Shown one piece after another: positions 37,155 to 45,449 of a stretch of DNA of 64,000 nucleotides. The stretch lies in NCBI GenBank assembly GCA_001593865.1, contig LUCB01000004.1, positions 1 to 64,000 of the forward strand, in the 5' to 3' direction. Source of the stretch: Candidatus Bathyarchaeota archaeon B24. Lineage in GTDB: Archaea; Thermoproteota; CALKCG01; B24. Within the stretch, counting starts at the first letter, position 1. Each line of letters begins with the position of its first letter. The notes under the pieces are model-generated. The model saw nothing but the letters and a program-made list of their open reading frames with translations. It made no database searches and was not told where the DNA came from. The translations under genes and the position numbers were made by a program.

Positions 37155-37934
37155 ATGGAGGAAGTTTTGAGAAAACTAGCTAGAGGGGAGATATCTGTCG
37201 AAGAGGCCATCAGGACGCTAAAACTATTCGCGATCGAGAAAATCGGGGAATTCGCGCGTATAGATGTCGGTAGAGAGCTTAGGAGGGGGATCCCAGAGAT
37301 AATACTTGCCGAGGGGAAGAGCCTCGAGGAGCTTTCTGAAATAGTCTTTAGAAGTATCGAAACAGCGGGCCGCGTGATAGTCAGTAGACTCGACGGTGAA
37401 ATCATGGATAAACTAGCGAAGAAAGCCCGTAGAAGAGGGTTAAACGTCGAAGAGTATAGGAAGGCTCGTATGCTCGTCGTTAGGAAAACGCTAGGCAGAC
37501 GGGAGACAGGTGGTAGAGTGGGGGTGATAACGGCTGGAACTGCGGACATACCGGTCGCAGAGGAAGCGAGTATCATCGCCGAGGAGATGGGGTGTAAAGT
37601 CTATAAGGTCTACGACGTAGGAGTGGCAGGGATGCATAGGGTGTTCGACGCCGTCAAGACCATGGTCGAGGCAGACGTAGACGTGATCATCGTAGCCGCC
37701 GGTAGAGAAGGCGCGTTACCTTCCATCGTAGCCAGTCTGGTAGATATTCCTGTCATAGGTGTTCCGACCTCTCAAGGATACGGATTTGGGGGCAGCGGTG
37801 TTGCGGCGTTGCAGTCGATGCTACAGTCTTGCCCTCTTGGACTTACCGTGGTGAATATAGACGCTGGAGTAGCAGCCGGGACTGTGGCGGCATTGATAGC
37901 TAACAGAGCCGCCTATAGAGCGGGGGTAAAATAA
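37155..37934 (+). CDS. larB: LarB, nicotinate dinucleotide carboxylase for the nickel-pincer cofactor
   Basis: LarB carboxylates and hydrolyses NaAD in the first step of nickel-pincer synthesis. It resembles PurE at the C-terminus: TAGTADIPVAEEASIIAEEMG, AAGREGALPSIVASLVDIPVIGVP and the glycine-rich GYGFGGSGVAALQSML. The 259-residue length is usual. RBS GGAGGGG lies about 8 nt before the ATG. The third synthesis protein LarE and the client racemase LarA are not in this window, so the cofactor may serve another enzyme. Confidence 0.92.
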   Translation: MEEVLRKLARGEISVEEAIRTLKLFAIEKIGEFARIDVGRELRRGIPEIILAEGKSLEELSEIVFRSIETAGRVIVSRLDGEIMDKLAKKARRRGLNVEEYRKARMLVVRKTLGRRETGGRVGVITAGTADIPVAEEASIIAEEMGCKVYKVYDVGVAGMHRVFDAVKTMVEADVDVIIVAAGREGALPSIVASLVDIPVIGVPTSQGYGFGGSGVAALQSMLQSCPLGLTVVNIDAGVAAGTVAALIANRAAYRAGVK

Positions 37935-37977
37935 ATTATATAATGACGTTATAATAGGGAATATTTTGTGATACTCC

Positions 37978-38508
37978 TTGAGCGGTGAAAAGCCCAAGAT
38001 ATGGATATTTAGAGACTATGAACGATGCAGCGGCTGTAGACGATGCGAGATAGCCTGCTCGATCAGGCACGAGGGTAGGATATGGCCTGAGGCCTCGAGG
38101 GTGAGGGTTTTCATGCCTATACCTGGTCTTGAAATACCTCATCTATGTACCCAGTGTCCTGGATATCCATGTGTCGAGGCTTGTCCCTTCGACGCGTTAC
38201 TCGTCGATAAAAACACAGGTGCAGTTATAGTGGATAGAGATAAATGCACCGGGTGCGGGAAGTGCATAGACGCCTGCCCAGGACAGATTCCGTTCATACA
38301 TCCGAGGGACGGCTACGCGGTCATATGCGACCTCTGCGGAGGCGATCCTGAATGCGTCAAAGTTTGCGTGGAGGCAGGCTATAACGCCCTTATAACGACC
38401 CCGAGGTCTCCGAGTGAGATCTACAAGGTCTACGCCAGAACTCCTCAAGACATCGCTAAAGACCTCGTCTCTAAGCTCTACGGTGAAGAGTGGGAGGGGT
38501 GGGTATAG
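37978..38508 (+). CDS. Polyferredoxin (four-cluster type), partner of aldehyde oxidoreductase
   Basis: The 176-residue protein resembles the electron-transfer subunits of DMSO-reductase and AOR types. Cys motifs: CSGCRRCEIAC, CTQCPGYPCVEAC, CTGCGKCIDAC, and CDLCGGDPECVKVC, enough for four [4Fe-4S] clusters. It starts at TTG; a TATA-like GTTATAATAG at about 37950-37959 sits close to 26 bp before it. The stop is immediately followed by the aor ATG, so the two proteins are made together and probably form a complex, as AorA and AorB do in some bacteria. Confidence 0.9.
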   Translation: MSGEKPKIWIFRDYERCSGCRRCEIACSIRHEGRIWPEASRVRVFMPIPGLEIPHLCTQCPGYPCVEACPFDALLVDKNTGAVIVDRDKCTGCGKCIDACPGQIPFIHPRDGYAVICDLCGGDPECVKVCVEAGYNALITTPRSPSEIYKVYARTPQDIAKDLVSKLYGEEWEGWV

Positions 38509-40380
38509 ATGCCGTATGGATACTGGGGTAGGCTTTTAGAGGTAAACCTCTCGACCGAAGATGTGAAAACCCTTCAGGTCGATAAGAGGACGATGCGTAA
38601 ATACGTGGGAGGGCGTGGGTTAGGTGTTAAGATTCTATGGGATAGACTCGGAGACCGGTGGGAGGAGATAGACCCGCTAGGACCTGATAATATACTACTC
38701 ATACTTACGGGACCTTTAACCGGTTATTACCCAGGTAGCAGGGTCTGTGTAGCAGGTAAGTCTCCTCAGAGTAACGGGGTCGTGGGCTCCACGGTCGGCG
38801 GCGAATTCGGTGTCGAGCTTAAATCCGCGGGATACGACGGGATCATCATAACGGGAGAGTCTGAGAAGCCGGTCTACCTGTGGATTAACGATGACGAGGT
38901 CGAGATTAGAGACGCCTCCCACCTATGGGGTAAAGAGGCGAAGGATACCCTAAGAATACTAACCAGAGAGCTGATAGACGAAATGTCGAAGAAGAAACCC
39001 TTAAGAGGGTTATGCAAAGAACCCAGCATACTCTACATAGGTCCGGCTGGGGAGAGAAAGGTCAGGATAGCGGCCGTAGCTCATAAGCTAACTCACGCTG
39101 CAGGCTATGGAGGCTATGGAGCAGTCATGGGTGCTAAAAAGCTTAAGGCTATCGCTGTTAAAGGCTCGGGACCGTTACCTGATGTCGCAGACCTGGAGGG
39201 GTTCAAGAAGCTTCTAGACAGTGTCTGTAAGGTGTTAATCAAAGAGTTTAGGATGCGGTACTGGGGTACTGGATGGGCGGGTTATACGGTAGGGGCAGAT
39301 ACCAGTAGCGAGCCTATAAGAAACTGGCAGGAGGAGTGGCATGATGAAGCCCGATTCGGAGTAAGCTTCTTCGAGAAGTATTGGATTAAACGGTTCTGGG
39401 GGGACTTCGGATGCCCGACGACCTGTCTAAAGATAGCTTTTATACGAAGTGGTAGGTTTAAGGGAGTCTTAACAGACAACCCAGACTACGAGTTGCAGGC
39501 TTATCTAGGCACAAACTTAGGTATATTCGACCCTGAAGGAAACATCTACCTCTCCTCTAGGGCGGATGAGCTTGGGCTATGCGGCATACAGACGGGTAAC
39601 GTGATGGGTTTTGCGGCCGAGCTGTATCAGAGGGGGATCCTTACGAAGGATGATATAGGCTTCGAGCTTAAATGGGGTGATGTGGAAGCGTTCGCCAAGC
39701 TTCAGGAGATGATCGCGCGGAGGGAGGGGATAGGTGACCTGTTGGCTGAGGGCACATATAGGGCTGCTGTGAAGATAAGCGAGATGAAGAAGGTCGACGT
39801 GATGCCTTATGCGATACAGGTAAAGGGTATAGGCGTAGGAGCACACGGAATCAGAAGTGGGTTAGACTACACCAAGCCCACAGCTTACGTATGCAGCCTG
39901 CAAGGCGGAGACCACACCTCGGTCTCGAACCTAGACGACCAGAATAGGCCGGGAGAATACGAGATGATACTGCTAGACTCCATCGTCGCATGCTGGTTCA
40001 ACTACAAGAAGCAGTACTTGTACGAATTCTTCAAAGTAGTAGCCGGCTGGAACCTGACAGAAGACGAGTGGTATGGAGAGCTAGCGCCTAGGATAGCGGC
40101 TATACAGAGAACCCTACTCCTACTGGGCGGTCCAGATGCATACTGGGACCCGAGGATCCACGACGAAAACCCGCAGAGGTTCTACGAGCCCCTACCCTCT
40201 GGACCTAAGAAAGGCGCTGTAGTGAAGAGAGAAGAGATAGAGAAGCTTAAGAAAACCTACTACGAAGCCGCCGGGTGGGATGAAAACGGTCTACCGAAGC
40301 CGGAAACCCTGAAAAGACTAGGTATAACGGAGCTTGAAAAGGCTTTAGAAAGGATAAGGCATAGACTCGGACTCGCCTAA
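38509..40380 (+). CDS. aor: Tungsten aldehyde:ferredoxin oxidoreductase family enzyme, unusual cluster ligand
   Basis: AOR-family enzymes oxidise aldehydes to acids using a tungsto-bispterin and one iron-sulfur cluster. The 623-residue protein begins with the family GYWGRLLEVNLST and YVGGRGLG, has the pterin segment SGPLTGYYPGSRV-like TGPLTGYYPGSR, and ACWFN near the C-terminal cluster site. The cluster motif normally reads CxxCxxxC; here it is D299-F-G-C302-P-T-T-C306, with C495 as the remaining ligand. So the first Cys is Asp. That suggests an Asp-ligated [4Fe-4S] or a [3Fe-4S] cluster. Substrate is unknown. Confidence 0.93.
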   Translation: MPYGYWGRLLEVNLSTEDVKTLQVDKRTMRKYVGGRGLGVKILWDRLGDRWEEIDPLGPDNILLILTGPLTGYYPGSRVCVAGKSPQSNGVVGSTVGGEFGVELKSAGYDGIIITGESEKPVYLWINDDEVEIRDASHLWGKEAKDTLRILTRELIDEMSKKKPLRGLCKEPSILYIGPAGERKVRIAAVAHKLTHAAGYGGYGAVMGAKKLKAIAVKGSGPLPDVADLEGFKKLLDSVCKVLIKEFRMRYWGTGWAGYTVGADTSSEPIRNWQEEWHDEARFGVSFFEKYWIKRFWGDFGCPTTCLKIAFIRSGRFKGVLTDNPDYELQAYLGTNLGIFDPEGNIYLSSRADELGLCGIQTGNVMGFAAELYQRGILTKDDIGFELKWGDVEAFAKLQEMIARREGIGDLLAEGTYRAAVKISEMKKVDVMPYAIQVKGIGVGAHGIRSGLDYTKPTAYVCSLQGGDHTSVSNLDDQNRPGEYEMILLDSIVACWFNYKKQYLYEFFKVVAGWNLTEDEWYGELAPRIAAIQRTLLLLGGPDAYWDPRIHDENPQRFYEPLPSGPKKGAVVKREEIEKLKKTYYEAAGWDENGLPKPETLKRLGITELEKALERIRHRLGLA

Positions 40381-40427
40381 CCGTTTTCTTTCCCTTATTA
40401 AGACATCTAGTTTCCCGGTTTTTCTTT
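40381..40427 (+). terminator. T-rich terminator region after aor
   Basis: Two pyrimidine-rich runs, CCGTTTTCTTTCCC at 40381-40394 and GGTTTTTCTTT at about 40417-40427, directly follow the aor stop and fit archaeal U-tract termination. Confidence 0.4.
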
Positions 40428-40484
40428 AAGGATTACAGGATAGACGTTTATTCAGGAGAAAGGGATATAAGGAAGGGGAATAAA

Positions 40485-40552
40485 CTGCTCAGCATTCGGC
40501 AAATTCTTCATCTGGGCTTCAGGTGTCCCCACCGGAAGCTCATCATCACATA
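40485..40552 (-). ncRNA. Box C/D guide sRNA
   Basis: On the minus strand the order C, D', C', D is complete. Box C is ATGATGA (40546-40540), D' CTGA (40522-40519), C' AGATGA (40513-40508) and D CTGA (40492-40489). Interbox lengths are 17 nt (C to D'), 5 nt (D' to C') and 15 nt (C' to D), within the archaeal range. A TATA-like TAAGTTTAAC (40583-40574) lies about 26 bp before the predicted 5' end, and a T-rich run follows the 3' end. The D guide ends in TTTGCCGAATG and should pair with a CATTCGGCAAA sequence; from memory this resembles a domain IV segment of archaeal 23S rRNA. The D' guide ends in GGTGGGGACAC, target unassigned. Confidence 0.75.
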
Positions 40553-40592
40553 TCCTACTACGGAGACGATACAGTTAAACTTAACGCCTAAG

Positions 40593-41246
40593 CTACTTCA
40601 ACACCTTACCGGTTTCCAGATACCATAGATAAAGGTCTAGCTCAGCCAAGTTTAAGCTAAGCCTCTCAGCCATCTCTCTAAGCAGTTGCTCTATCGCCAG
40701 ATATCGTTTCCTCGTCAAAGTCTTCGGACGACTTAATACTCCATACCTAGTCAGCAGGTCTACTATATGGAAGTCTACGATGGCTACGTCCGTGAAACCT
40801 ATGTTCCTAAGAAAATGGCTCGCCTCCTTATAGCCTACCCCTCGTATGTTTTCCACAAGCCACTCTCTAACCGTGCTTCCGGAGCCGAGTTTCTCGACTA
40901 ACCTCCTTAAGGCATATGCGTAGCGTCTAGCCTCCACGATGTACCGTGCCCTAGCACGAGGATAACGATGACCAAGACTTCTAAGCCTTTCAGCTAGCTC
41001 AGATTCGGGAAGTGTTAGAAAGCCGTCTCCGATTGCCTCCTGGATCCTAATACTCCGCTCAGCGTTGAAGTTCGCGGTCAAGATGCAGAAGCATAATTCC
41101 TTGAAGAGCTCACTACTCGGTTTTTTACTCAACGCTTTAAACTCTCTGATCCGGGCCTCGACCAACTGTCTAACATGGCTTCTTTTCAAACGTTTCACCG
41201 CTTCAAGTAGTTCATCGAGCTTTGACGCGTTTTCGGTCTTACGCAT
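40593..41246 (-). CDS. ogg: 8-oxoguanine DNA glycosylase/AP lyase (OGG2-type)
   Basis: The 217-residue protein is a helix-hairpin-helix-GPD glycosylase that excises 8-oxoguanine and cleaves the abasic strand. The HhH region GVGYKEASHFLRNIG contains the catalytic Lys, and AIVDFHIVDLL the catalytic Asp. The length and the first helices (LFKELCFCILTANFNAERSI) fit archaeal OGG2 rather than OGG1 or AGOG. It ends just before the sRNA gene and starts 9 bp after sfsA. Confidence 0.87.
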   Translation of the reverse strand: MRKTENASKLDELLEAVKRLKRSHVRQLVEARIREFKALSKKPSSELFKELCFCILTANFNAERSIRIQEAIGDGFLTLPESELAERLRSLGHRYPRARARYIVEARRYAYALRRLVEKLGSGSTVREWLVENIRGVGYKEASHFLRNIGFTDVAIVDFHIVDLLTRYGVLSRPKTLTRKRYLAIEQLLREMAERLSLNLAELDLYLWYLETGKVLK

Positions 41247-41255
41247 GTAACATAC

Positions 41256-42014
41256 TCACCGTTCCCCAGGGTCGAGTTCAACCTTGAGGTCTGGGTCTTC
41301 AAGCCACACAGTCGAAGACATAGGTTCGTAACATATCCTGACTGCCTTTAACAAAACTCCGGCTTCAGAAGCCTGCTGTAATAGCGAAGCCATCTCAGGG
41401 TCACCTTGGACGTTAGGTTTAAACGCTTTAACATGCGGCAGAGCAGCTATGAACACTATAGCTCCGTAACCACCCTTCAAAACATGCTCCATAAGCGTTT
41501 TTACGTGGCGTCTTCCCCTGAGAGTTGGGCAGTCAGGGTACATGGCGTAGCCTCCATCACCACGTAGAACTGCGCTTTTAACCTCAAGGTACATCGATCC
41601 ACAAGTACAGGTAACGAGGTAATCTATCAAAGAGGAACCCAGCCTAACGTTTCTCTTCGATATAGCACATCCTTCAAGCCAAGGTATAGCCTCCTCAGAC
41701 ACTGCTTTCTCGAAAAACATCATCTGCATCTGCGCATCTATAAGCGCCGCTAAACCATCTTCCTCTATGGCGAACAACCTATATTCAGTTTTCCAGCCTG
41801 GCGGATTTCTTACACAGTAGCCCTTCCTCCCCATAACTAAGTACTCCCTAAGCCTACCCGTATTATTGATATAGGCCCTAGTAAAAGCCCCGGCTAGAGA
41901 CACCTCCACCACAAACCTGTTTAAACGGTTAACTACCCTACACTCCACGACCCCTGGTATATCGCCAAGCCTACGACGCATAATTCCACTTTCCACCGTT
42001 ACGACCGTAGTCAA
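41256..42014 (-). CDS. sfsA: SfsA-family protein (nuclease-like)
   Basis: SfsA was named for sugar fermentation stimulation in E. coli; the fold is nuclease-like and the function unclear. The 252-residue protein shows NRFVVEVSLAGAFTRAYINNTGRL, the LEVKSAVLRGDGGYAMYPDCPTLRG core with the nuclease-like ExK, and the C-terminal VKAFKPNVQGDPEM motif. Same strand as ogg, 9 bp apart, which supports a DNA repair link for SfsA here (inference). Confidence 0.9.
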   Translation of the reverse strand: MTTVVTVESGIMRRRLGDIPGVVECRVVNRLNRFVVEVSLAGAFTRAYINNTGRLREYLVMGRKGYCVRNPPGWKTEYRLFAIEEDGLAALIDAQMQMMFFEKAVSEEAIPWLEGCAISKRNVRLGSSLIDYLVTCTCGSMYLEVKSAVLRGDGGYAMYPDCPTLRGRRHVKTLMEHVLKGGYGAIVFIAALPHVKAFKPNVQGDPEMASLLQQASEAGVLLKAVRICYEPMSSTVWLEDPDLKVELDPGER

Positions 42015-42029
42015 AGAGACATGAGTATT

Positions 42030-42425
42030 TCAAAGTTCACGACTTGAAAATACTTTAACGTATTTACGCGCTACTTTACGAAGATCCGCATCGTCGGTGA
42101 TGAGAATCATCCCGTTTTTGAGAGCCATATAAAGATATGATGCATCGTAAAAAGTGAGCCCCTCCTCTACGGCTAATTTTAATACCTCAAGCGGAGACTC
42201 TACTTTTAAACACTTCATCTTCCCAAGCATCGTCACTAAAGCATCCAAAACCGTTAGAGAATCCTCTAAGGAGACTCTTCTAAAGACGTAGACGTGCTTC
42301 CAAACGGCATTTCCGATCTCATAGAGCGCAAGGTCTAAAGTGTATCCTCTCACCAATATATCGACCATCCCTCTGCCACACAGGTTTATTATAGATGATG
42401 CATCAAACAGAAGCTCATCTCTCAT
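42030..42425 (-). CDS. vapC: VapC-type PIN-domain toxin
   Basis: The 131-residue PIN ribonuclease has the expected acidic residues: Asp in LLFDASSIINL, Glu in YEIGNAVW, Asp in FYDASYLYMAL and Asp in LITDDADL. VapC toxins cut tRNA or rRNA and are held inactive by VapB. It overlaps vapB by 11 bp, so the pair is translationally coupled. The target RNA is unknown. Confidence 0.9.
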   Translation of the reverse strand: MRDELLFDASSIINLCGRGMVDILVRGYTLDLALYEIGNAVWKHVYVFRRVSLEDSLTVLDALVTMLGKMKCLKVESPLEVLKLAVEEGLTFYDASYLYMALKNGMILITDDADLRKVARKYVKVFSSREL

Positions 42426-42645
42426 CTCTGCTCTCCCTCACAGCTCTAACCCAATTTTCTACACCGATTCTAGAGATTATTCCAGCAGCCTTCTCCACCT
42501 TCTCCCTTAGAAGGGCCATGGTTCTCTTCTCGACCTCCGCCTCAAGAGCACGCCTGATTACTTCTGAAGGCTTTATACCCAGCTCAGCGAGTTTTCGTCT
42601 AAGCTCTTTGGGTATCTTAGCCGAGACCGTCACATACTCGGTCAA
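42415..42645 (-). CDS. vapB: VapB-type antitoxin
   Basis: The 76-residue protein begins with a ribbon-helix-helix segment VTVSAKIPKELRRKLAELG, followed by a helical tail that would wrap the toxin. It starts at TTG 42645, with the purine-rich AGGTGG about 9 nt upstream. Like other VapB proteins it likely represses its own operon; direct repeats at the promoter at 42660-42696 are a fitting site. Confidence 0.87.
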   Translation of the reverse strand: MTEYVTVSAKIPKELRRKLAELGIKPSEVIRRALEAEVEKRTMALLREKVEKAAGIISRIGVENWVRAVRESRDER

Positions 42646-42659
42646 AAGACCACCTAAAA

Positions 42660-42696
42660 GGTAGTATAAATAATGTAGTATAAAAATTGCACTACC
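42660..42696 (-). promoter_or_regulatory. vapBC promoter with repeated TATA/operator
   Basis: On the minus strand TTTATACTAC occurs twice (42684-42675 and 42670-42661), 14 bp apart. Each copy doubles as a TATA box. The region is also framed by GGTAGT (42660-42665) and its inverse ACTACC (42691-42696). This is a plausible binding site for a VapB ribbon-helix-helix dimer pair. Confidence 0.5.
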
Positions 42697-42700
42697 AAAG

Positions 42701-43816
42701 TTAGCTCACCTCTATTCCGAAGAGTATAGAGGCAATTCTACCGATCACATACGTTACCCCGGCAGAGCCCAGTCCGAAGGCCACCATCTCCAGCATCTTC
42801 CTTTTAACCGGAAGGTCTGCCGAGATCGCTATCATGAAACCCGTTGCTCCTAACGCTATTCCTGCGAGCAGTAGCGACAGTATTACCGCTATGACCACCG
42901 GTAGGTCTAAGAAATACGGTATGAGCGGGACGAAAGCTCCGACCGCGTAAAACATACCGGTATACGCCCCCGCCCTAAGCGGGTTCTCTAGAGCCTCCTC
43001 TCGAAGCCCATACTCCTCCTCGGCTATAACACGTGCCAGTAGTTTAGGGTCTTTAGAAGACTCCTCGGCCACCGCCTCAGATACCGTTCTACTATAGCCC
43101 TTCCGAGTCATACATCCGATCAACCTACTCTTGAATACATGAGCTACATACCGGGAAGCCGCCGCGATCCTCATAAGAGTGCTTTCATGAACCTGTCTCT
43201 GCGCCCTTACACTCGCCAAAGCTCCTATACCCATCGATAAAGCCCCTGCGGCGCCGACTATCAGACCACCTATAGCTATGTAAAATGGGTTACCATATGC
43301 ACCGGCTAACCCAGTAGTGACCGATAGTATCTCGACTAAACCGTCATTCATACCTAAAACCGCATCTCTCACGTGCATAAGAAAACCTTTAAACTTAGAC
43401 TCTTCTTCGACGAACTCTTCTTCGTGGATAAATTCGTCCTCTAGGATCCGTCTTAACTCATCTTTTTCATGTTCATCCAGTTCGGAGTGTTCAAGCATCT
43501 CAGAGTATAGTTGAATAGCATCTCGCTCGCCCGATTCTAGCATACGAAGCGTAAGGCCAAGACCGAAGATCTTCGGTATAACTGTGTAGAAGAAAAGTTT
43601 TATTTTACTGATTTCGACAGAAGGACTGCTACGGCCTCTTTTCTCAAGAAAAGTTCTCCAGAATTTAGCATGTTCACGCTCCATTGCGGCCATTTCGACG
43701 AGCTTCCGCTTTAGGGTGCTACTACCATACAGCATAGCTATACGCTCATATAGTATAGCGGAGAATACTTCGTCGGCTAACGCCTTCTCAGCCGACTTAA
43801 GAATATCAAACGCCAT
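42701..43816 (-). CDS. Ferritin-like/VIT1 fusion iron transporter (MbfA-like)
   Basis: The 371-residue protein joins an N-terminal ferritin-like di-iron domain (about 1-140; ADEVFSAILYERIAM, MEREHAKFWRTF, EDEFIHEEEF with Glu and ExxH ligands) to a C-terminal VIT1/CCC1 domain (about 148-370, five helices; DAVLGMNDGLVEILSVTTGLAG). In bacteria MbfA with this layout exports iron under peroxide stress. Vacuolar CCC1/VIT1 moves Fe2+ or Mn2+. It is the last gene of the antioxidant cluster, so iron removal during oxidative stress is the best guess. Confidence 0.9.
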   Translation of the reverse strand: MAFDILKSAEKALADEVFSAILYERIAMLYGSSTLKRKLVEMAAMEREHAKFWRTFLEKRGRSSPSVEISKIKLFFYTVIPKIFGLGLTLRMLESGERDAIQLYSEMLEHSELDEHEKDELRRILEDEFIHEEEFVEEESKFKGFLMHVRDAVLGMNDGLVEILSVTTGLAGAYGNPFYIAIGGLIVGAAGALSMGIGALASVRAQRQVHESTLMRIAAASRYVAHVFKSRLIGCMTRKGYSRTVSEAVAEESSKDPKLLARVIAEEEYGLREEALENPLRAGAYTGMFYAVGAFVPLIPYFLDLPVVIAVILSLLLAGIALGATGFMIAISADLPVKRKMLEMVAFGLGSAGVTYVIGRIASILFGIEVS

Positions 43817-43874
43817 AAAGGATCACTAACCATATTTTAACGCATAAGTTCACAGACGACTTAAAAAGGAAAAA

Positions 43875-44252
43875 TTAGGGGGAGCTCCATAACCCATGTA
43901 GGTTACAGTATTCTCTAGCCGTGATCTTCTCGGCTTTAACTTTAAACTCTGCTTCCGGCTTACTCCCCGGTGTTAAAAACGCTCTATATACTAAACCGTC
44001 TGCGAGAACCTCTATCCACTGGATGTGATGGCTTTTCTCCATGGGGTGAGGTATCGACCCTACTTTAACCCTAACTCCTTTTTCGGTTCTCTCGATAACA
44101 GGGACGTGCTTCTCAGAACCGACGTCCTCGGTCTTCTTTACGAGCAACTCCATAGGCTTACTGCAACATACTAGAGAACCTGCTCCTGGGTTGAGAACCT
44201 CCACTATATTACCGCATATGTTACACCTGTAGATTTGACCTCTCTCCGTCAT
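43875..44252 (-). CDS. dfx: Superoxide reductase (desulfoferrodoxin, 2Fe type)
   Basis: SOR reduces superoxide to peroxide without making oxygen. The 125-residue protein has an N-terminal desulforedoxin domain with C10, C13, C29, C30, and the catalytic centre ligands in [20 protein letters not shown] and REYCNLHG. The Lys next to the first His (the active-site lid) is kept. The two-iron form suits an anaerobe. It lies 9 bp after the ferritin-like gene in the same run. Confidence 0.95.
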   Translation of the reverse strand: MTERGQIYRCNICGNIVEVLNPGAGSLVCCSKPMELLVKKTEDVGSEKHVPVIERTEKGVRVKVGSIPHPMEKSHHIQWIEVLADGLVYRAFLTPGSKPEAEFKVKAEKITAREYCNLHGLWSSP

Positions 44253-44261
44253 GGTCTTACC

Positions 44262-44681
44262 TTACAATTCCTCAAGCAGGCTCGTGAAGAAATCGTGGTG
44301 CTCCTCCTCATCTGCCAAGATCTTCCTGAAAAGCCTCGCGGTCGTTATATCGCCTTCTTCCCTCGCCTTAGACTCTATCTGCTTGTATAGTTTTATGGTA
44401 TCCTCCTCGTTTTTAGCGTCCTGCTTGATCATCTCCCTTAAGGAGCCGCCGACCATGATCGGGGCAGGCTTAGTAGTGGGAACCCCTCCCAGGTAAACCA
44501 GTCTCTCCGCGATAGATTCAGCATGCTTCATCTCGCTTACAGCGATCTTCTTCAACTCATCTTTAACCACAAAACCTTTCAAACCTCTCCACATCACATG
44601 CTGCCACATATACTGTATCGAAACCTGTAGTTCCATAGAAATAGCTTTGTTCATCAAATCCAACAATTCTTTAGAAACCAT
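44262..44681 (-). CDS. Ferritin-like/bacterioferritin-type protein
   Basis: The 139-residue four-helix protein carries the di-iron ligands in ISMELQVSIQYMWQH (Glu), AVSEMKHAESIAERL (ExxH) and ADEEEHHDFFTSLLE (ExxH). The length and Glu/His pattern fit bacterioferritin or DPSL-type mini-ferritins, but no haem Met can be assigned surely. Likely roles are iron storage and peroxide consumption. Between prx and sor. Its start lies right after an inverted repeat that holds the Shine-Dalgarno sequence. Confidence 0.85.
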   Translation of the reverse strand: MVSKELLDLMNKAISMELQVSIQYMWQHVMWRGLKGFVVKDELKKIAVSEMKHAESIAERLVYLGGVPTTKPAPIMVGGSLREMIKQDAKNEEDTIKLYKQIESKAREEGDITTARLFRKILADEEEHHDFFTSLLEEL

Positions 44682-44699
44682 ATTTTAGTCTCCTAAAAT
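44682..44699 (-). promoter_or_regulatory. Inverted repeat at the ferritin gene start
   Basis: On the minus strand ATTTTAG-GAGA-CTAAAAT is directly followed by the ATG. In mRNA it would form a 7-bp AU-rich hairpin with GAGA of the AGGAG ribosome binding site in its loop. It could be a weak RNA switch or, as DNA, an operator. A TATA-like CTTTAAATAAC at about 44724-44714 might start transcripts that lack it. Confidence 0.4.
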
Positions 44700-44719
44700 C
44701 CATAATTATTCCATGTTAT

Positions 44720-45385
44720 TTAAAGGTTCTTATAGCAGAACCACCAGTCGAAGCACTCGATCTCCTTGGCTTTAGCCTTTTCAAGCCGTTCTCTGGCTGT
44801 TTTCTCATCCGACGGCGGAGGAAGTATGACTTTATCGCCTATAAGCTCGTTATTCGGCCAATTAGCAGGTATAGCAACCCCGTTCTCATCCGATATCTGC
44901 AACGTCTTAACCATCCTTAGGATCTCGTCCATGTTTCTACCGACTTCCTGAGGATAGTATAGGATCGCTCTAACTACACCATCGGGGTCTATTATGAAGA
45001 CAGCCCTAACGGTGTTCGCACCTTTGCCAGGATGGATCATCCCGTATAGGTGAGCAATTCTACCGGTATCGTCTGCGATCACCGGAAACTCTATCTCTAT
45101 ACCTAACGTCTCCTTGATCCACTCAACCCATTTTATATGACTAAAAACTTGGTCGATGCTGAGACCTATAAGATCACAGTTGAGCTTTTTAAACTCCTCA
45201 TACCTCTTCTGAAAAGCCACGAACTCTGTAGTGCAAACAGGTGTGAAATCTGCAGGATGAGAAAACAGAACCACCCACTTGCCCTTATGGTCTTCTGGGA
45301 ATTTTATTACACCTTTAGTCGTTTGGGCTTTGAAACTCGGAGCCTTTTCACCTATGAGAGGTAGTTTACGAATTTCACCTTCCAT
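44720..45385 (-). CDS. Peroxiredoxin (archaeal Prx6-type)
   Basis: The 221-residue thiol peroxidase has the peroxidatic Cys51 in [13 protein letters not shown] (PxxxTxxC), and two C-terminal cysteines, C211 and C217, in ECFDWWFC, as in the Aeropyrum/Thermococcus decameric enzymes. It reduces hydrogen peroxide made by SOR and spontaneous oxidation. First gene of the minus-strand run prx-ferritin-sor-VIT1, and divergent from an Lrp regulator with a palindrome between them. Confidence 0.95.
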   Translation of the reverse strand: MEGEIRKLPLIGEKAPSFKAQTTKGVIKFPEDHKGKWVVLFSHPADFTPVCTTEFVAFQKRYEEFKKLNCDLIGLSIDQVFSHIKWVEWIKETLGIEIEFPVIADDTGRIAHLYGMIHPGKGANTVRAVFIIDPDGVVRAILYYPQEVGRNMDEILRMVKTLQISDENGVAIPANWPNNELIGDKVILPPPSDEKTARERLEKAKAKEIECFDWWFCYKNL

Positions 45386-45405
45386 TTCACCGCCTCCAGA
45401 ATGAA

Positions 45406-45419
45406 TTTAACCCGTTAAA
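45406..45419. promoter_or_regulatory. Palindrome between prx and lrp promoters
   Basis: TTTAAC-CC-GTTAAA is a perfect 6-bp inverted repeat. It overlaps the predicted prx TATA (minus strand GGTTAAATT, about 26 bp before the prx ATG) and abuts the lrp TATA (TTATAACTTA at 45421-45430, about 26 bp before the lrp ATG). A weaker TGAAT/ATTCA pair lies outside it. The Lrp protein is the natural candidate to bind. Confidence 0.5.
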
Positions 45420-45449
45420 CTTATAACTTATTCATAAATTTTAAATATT

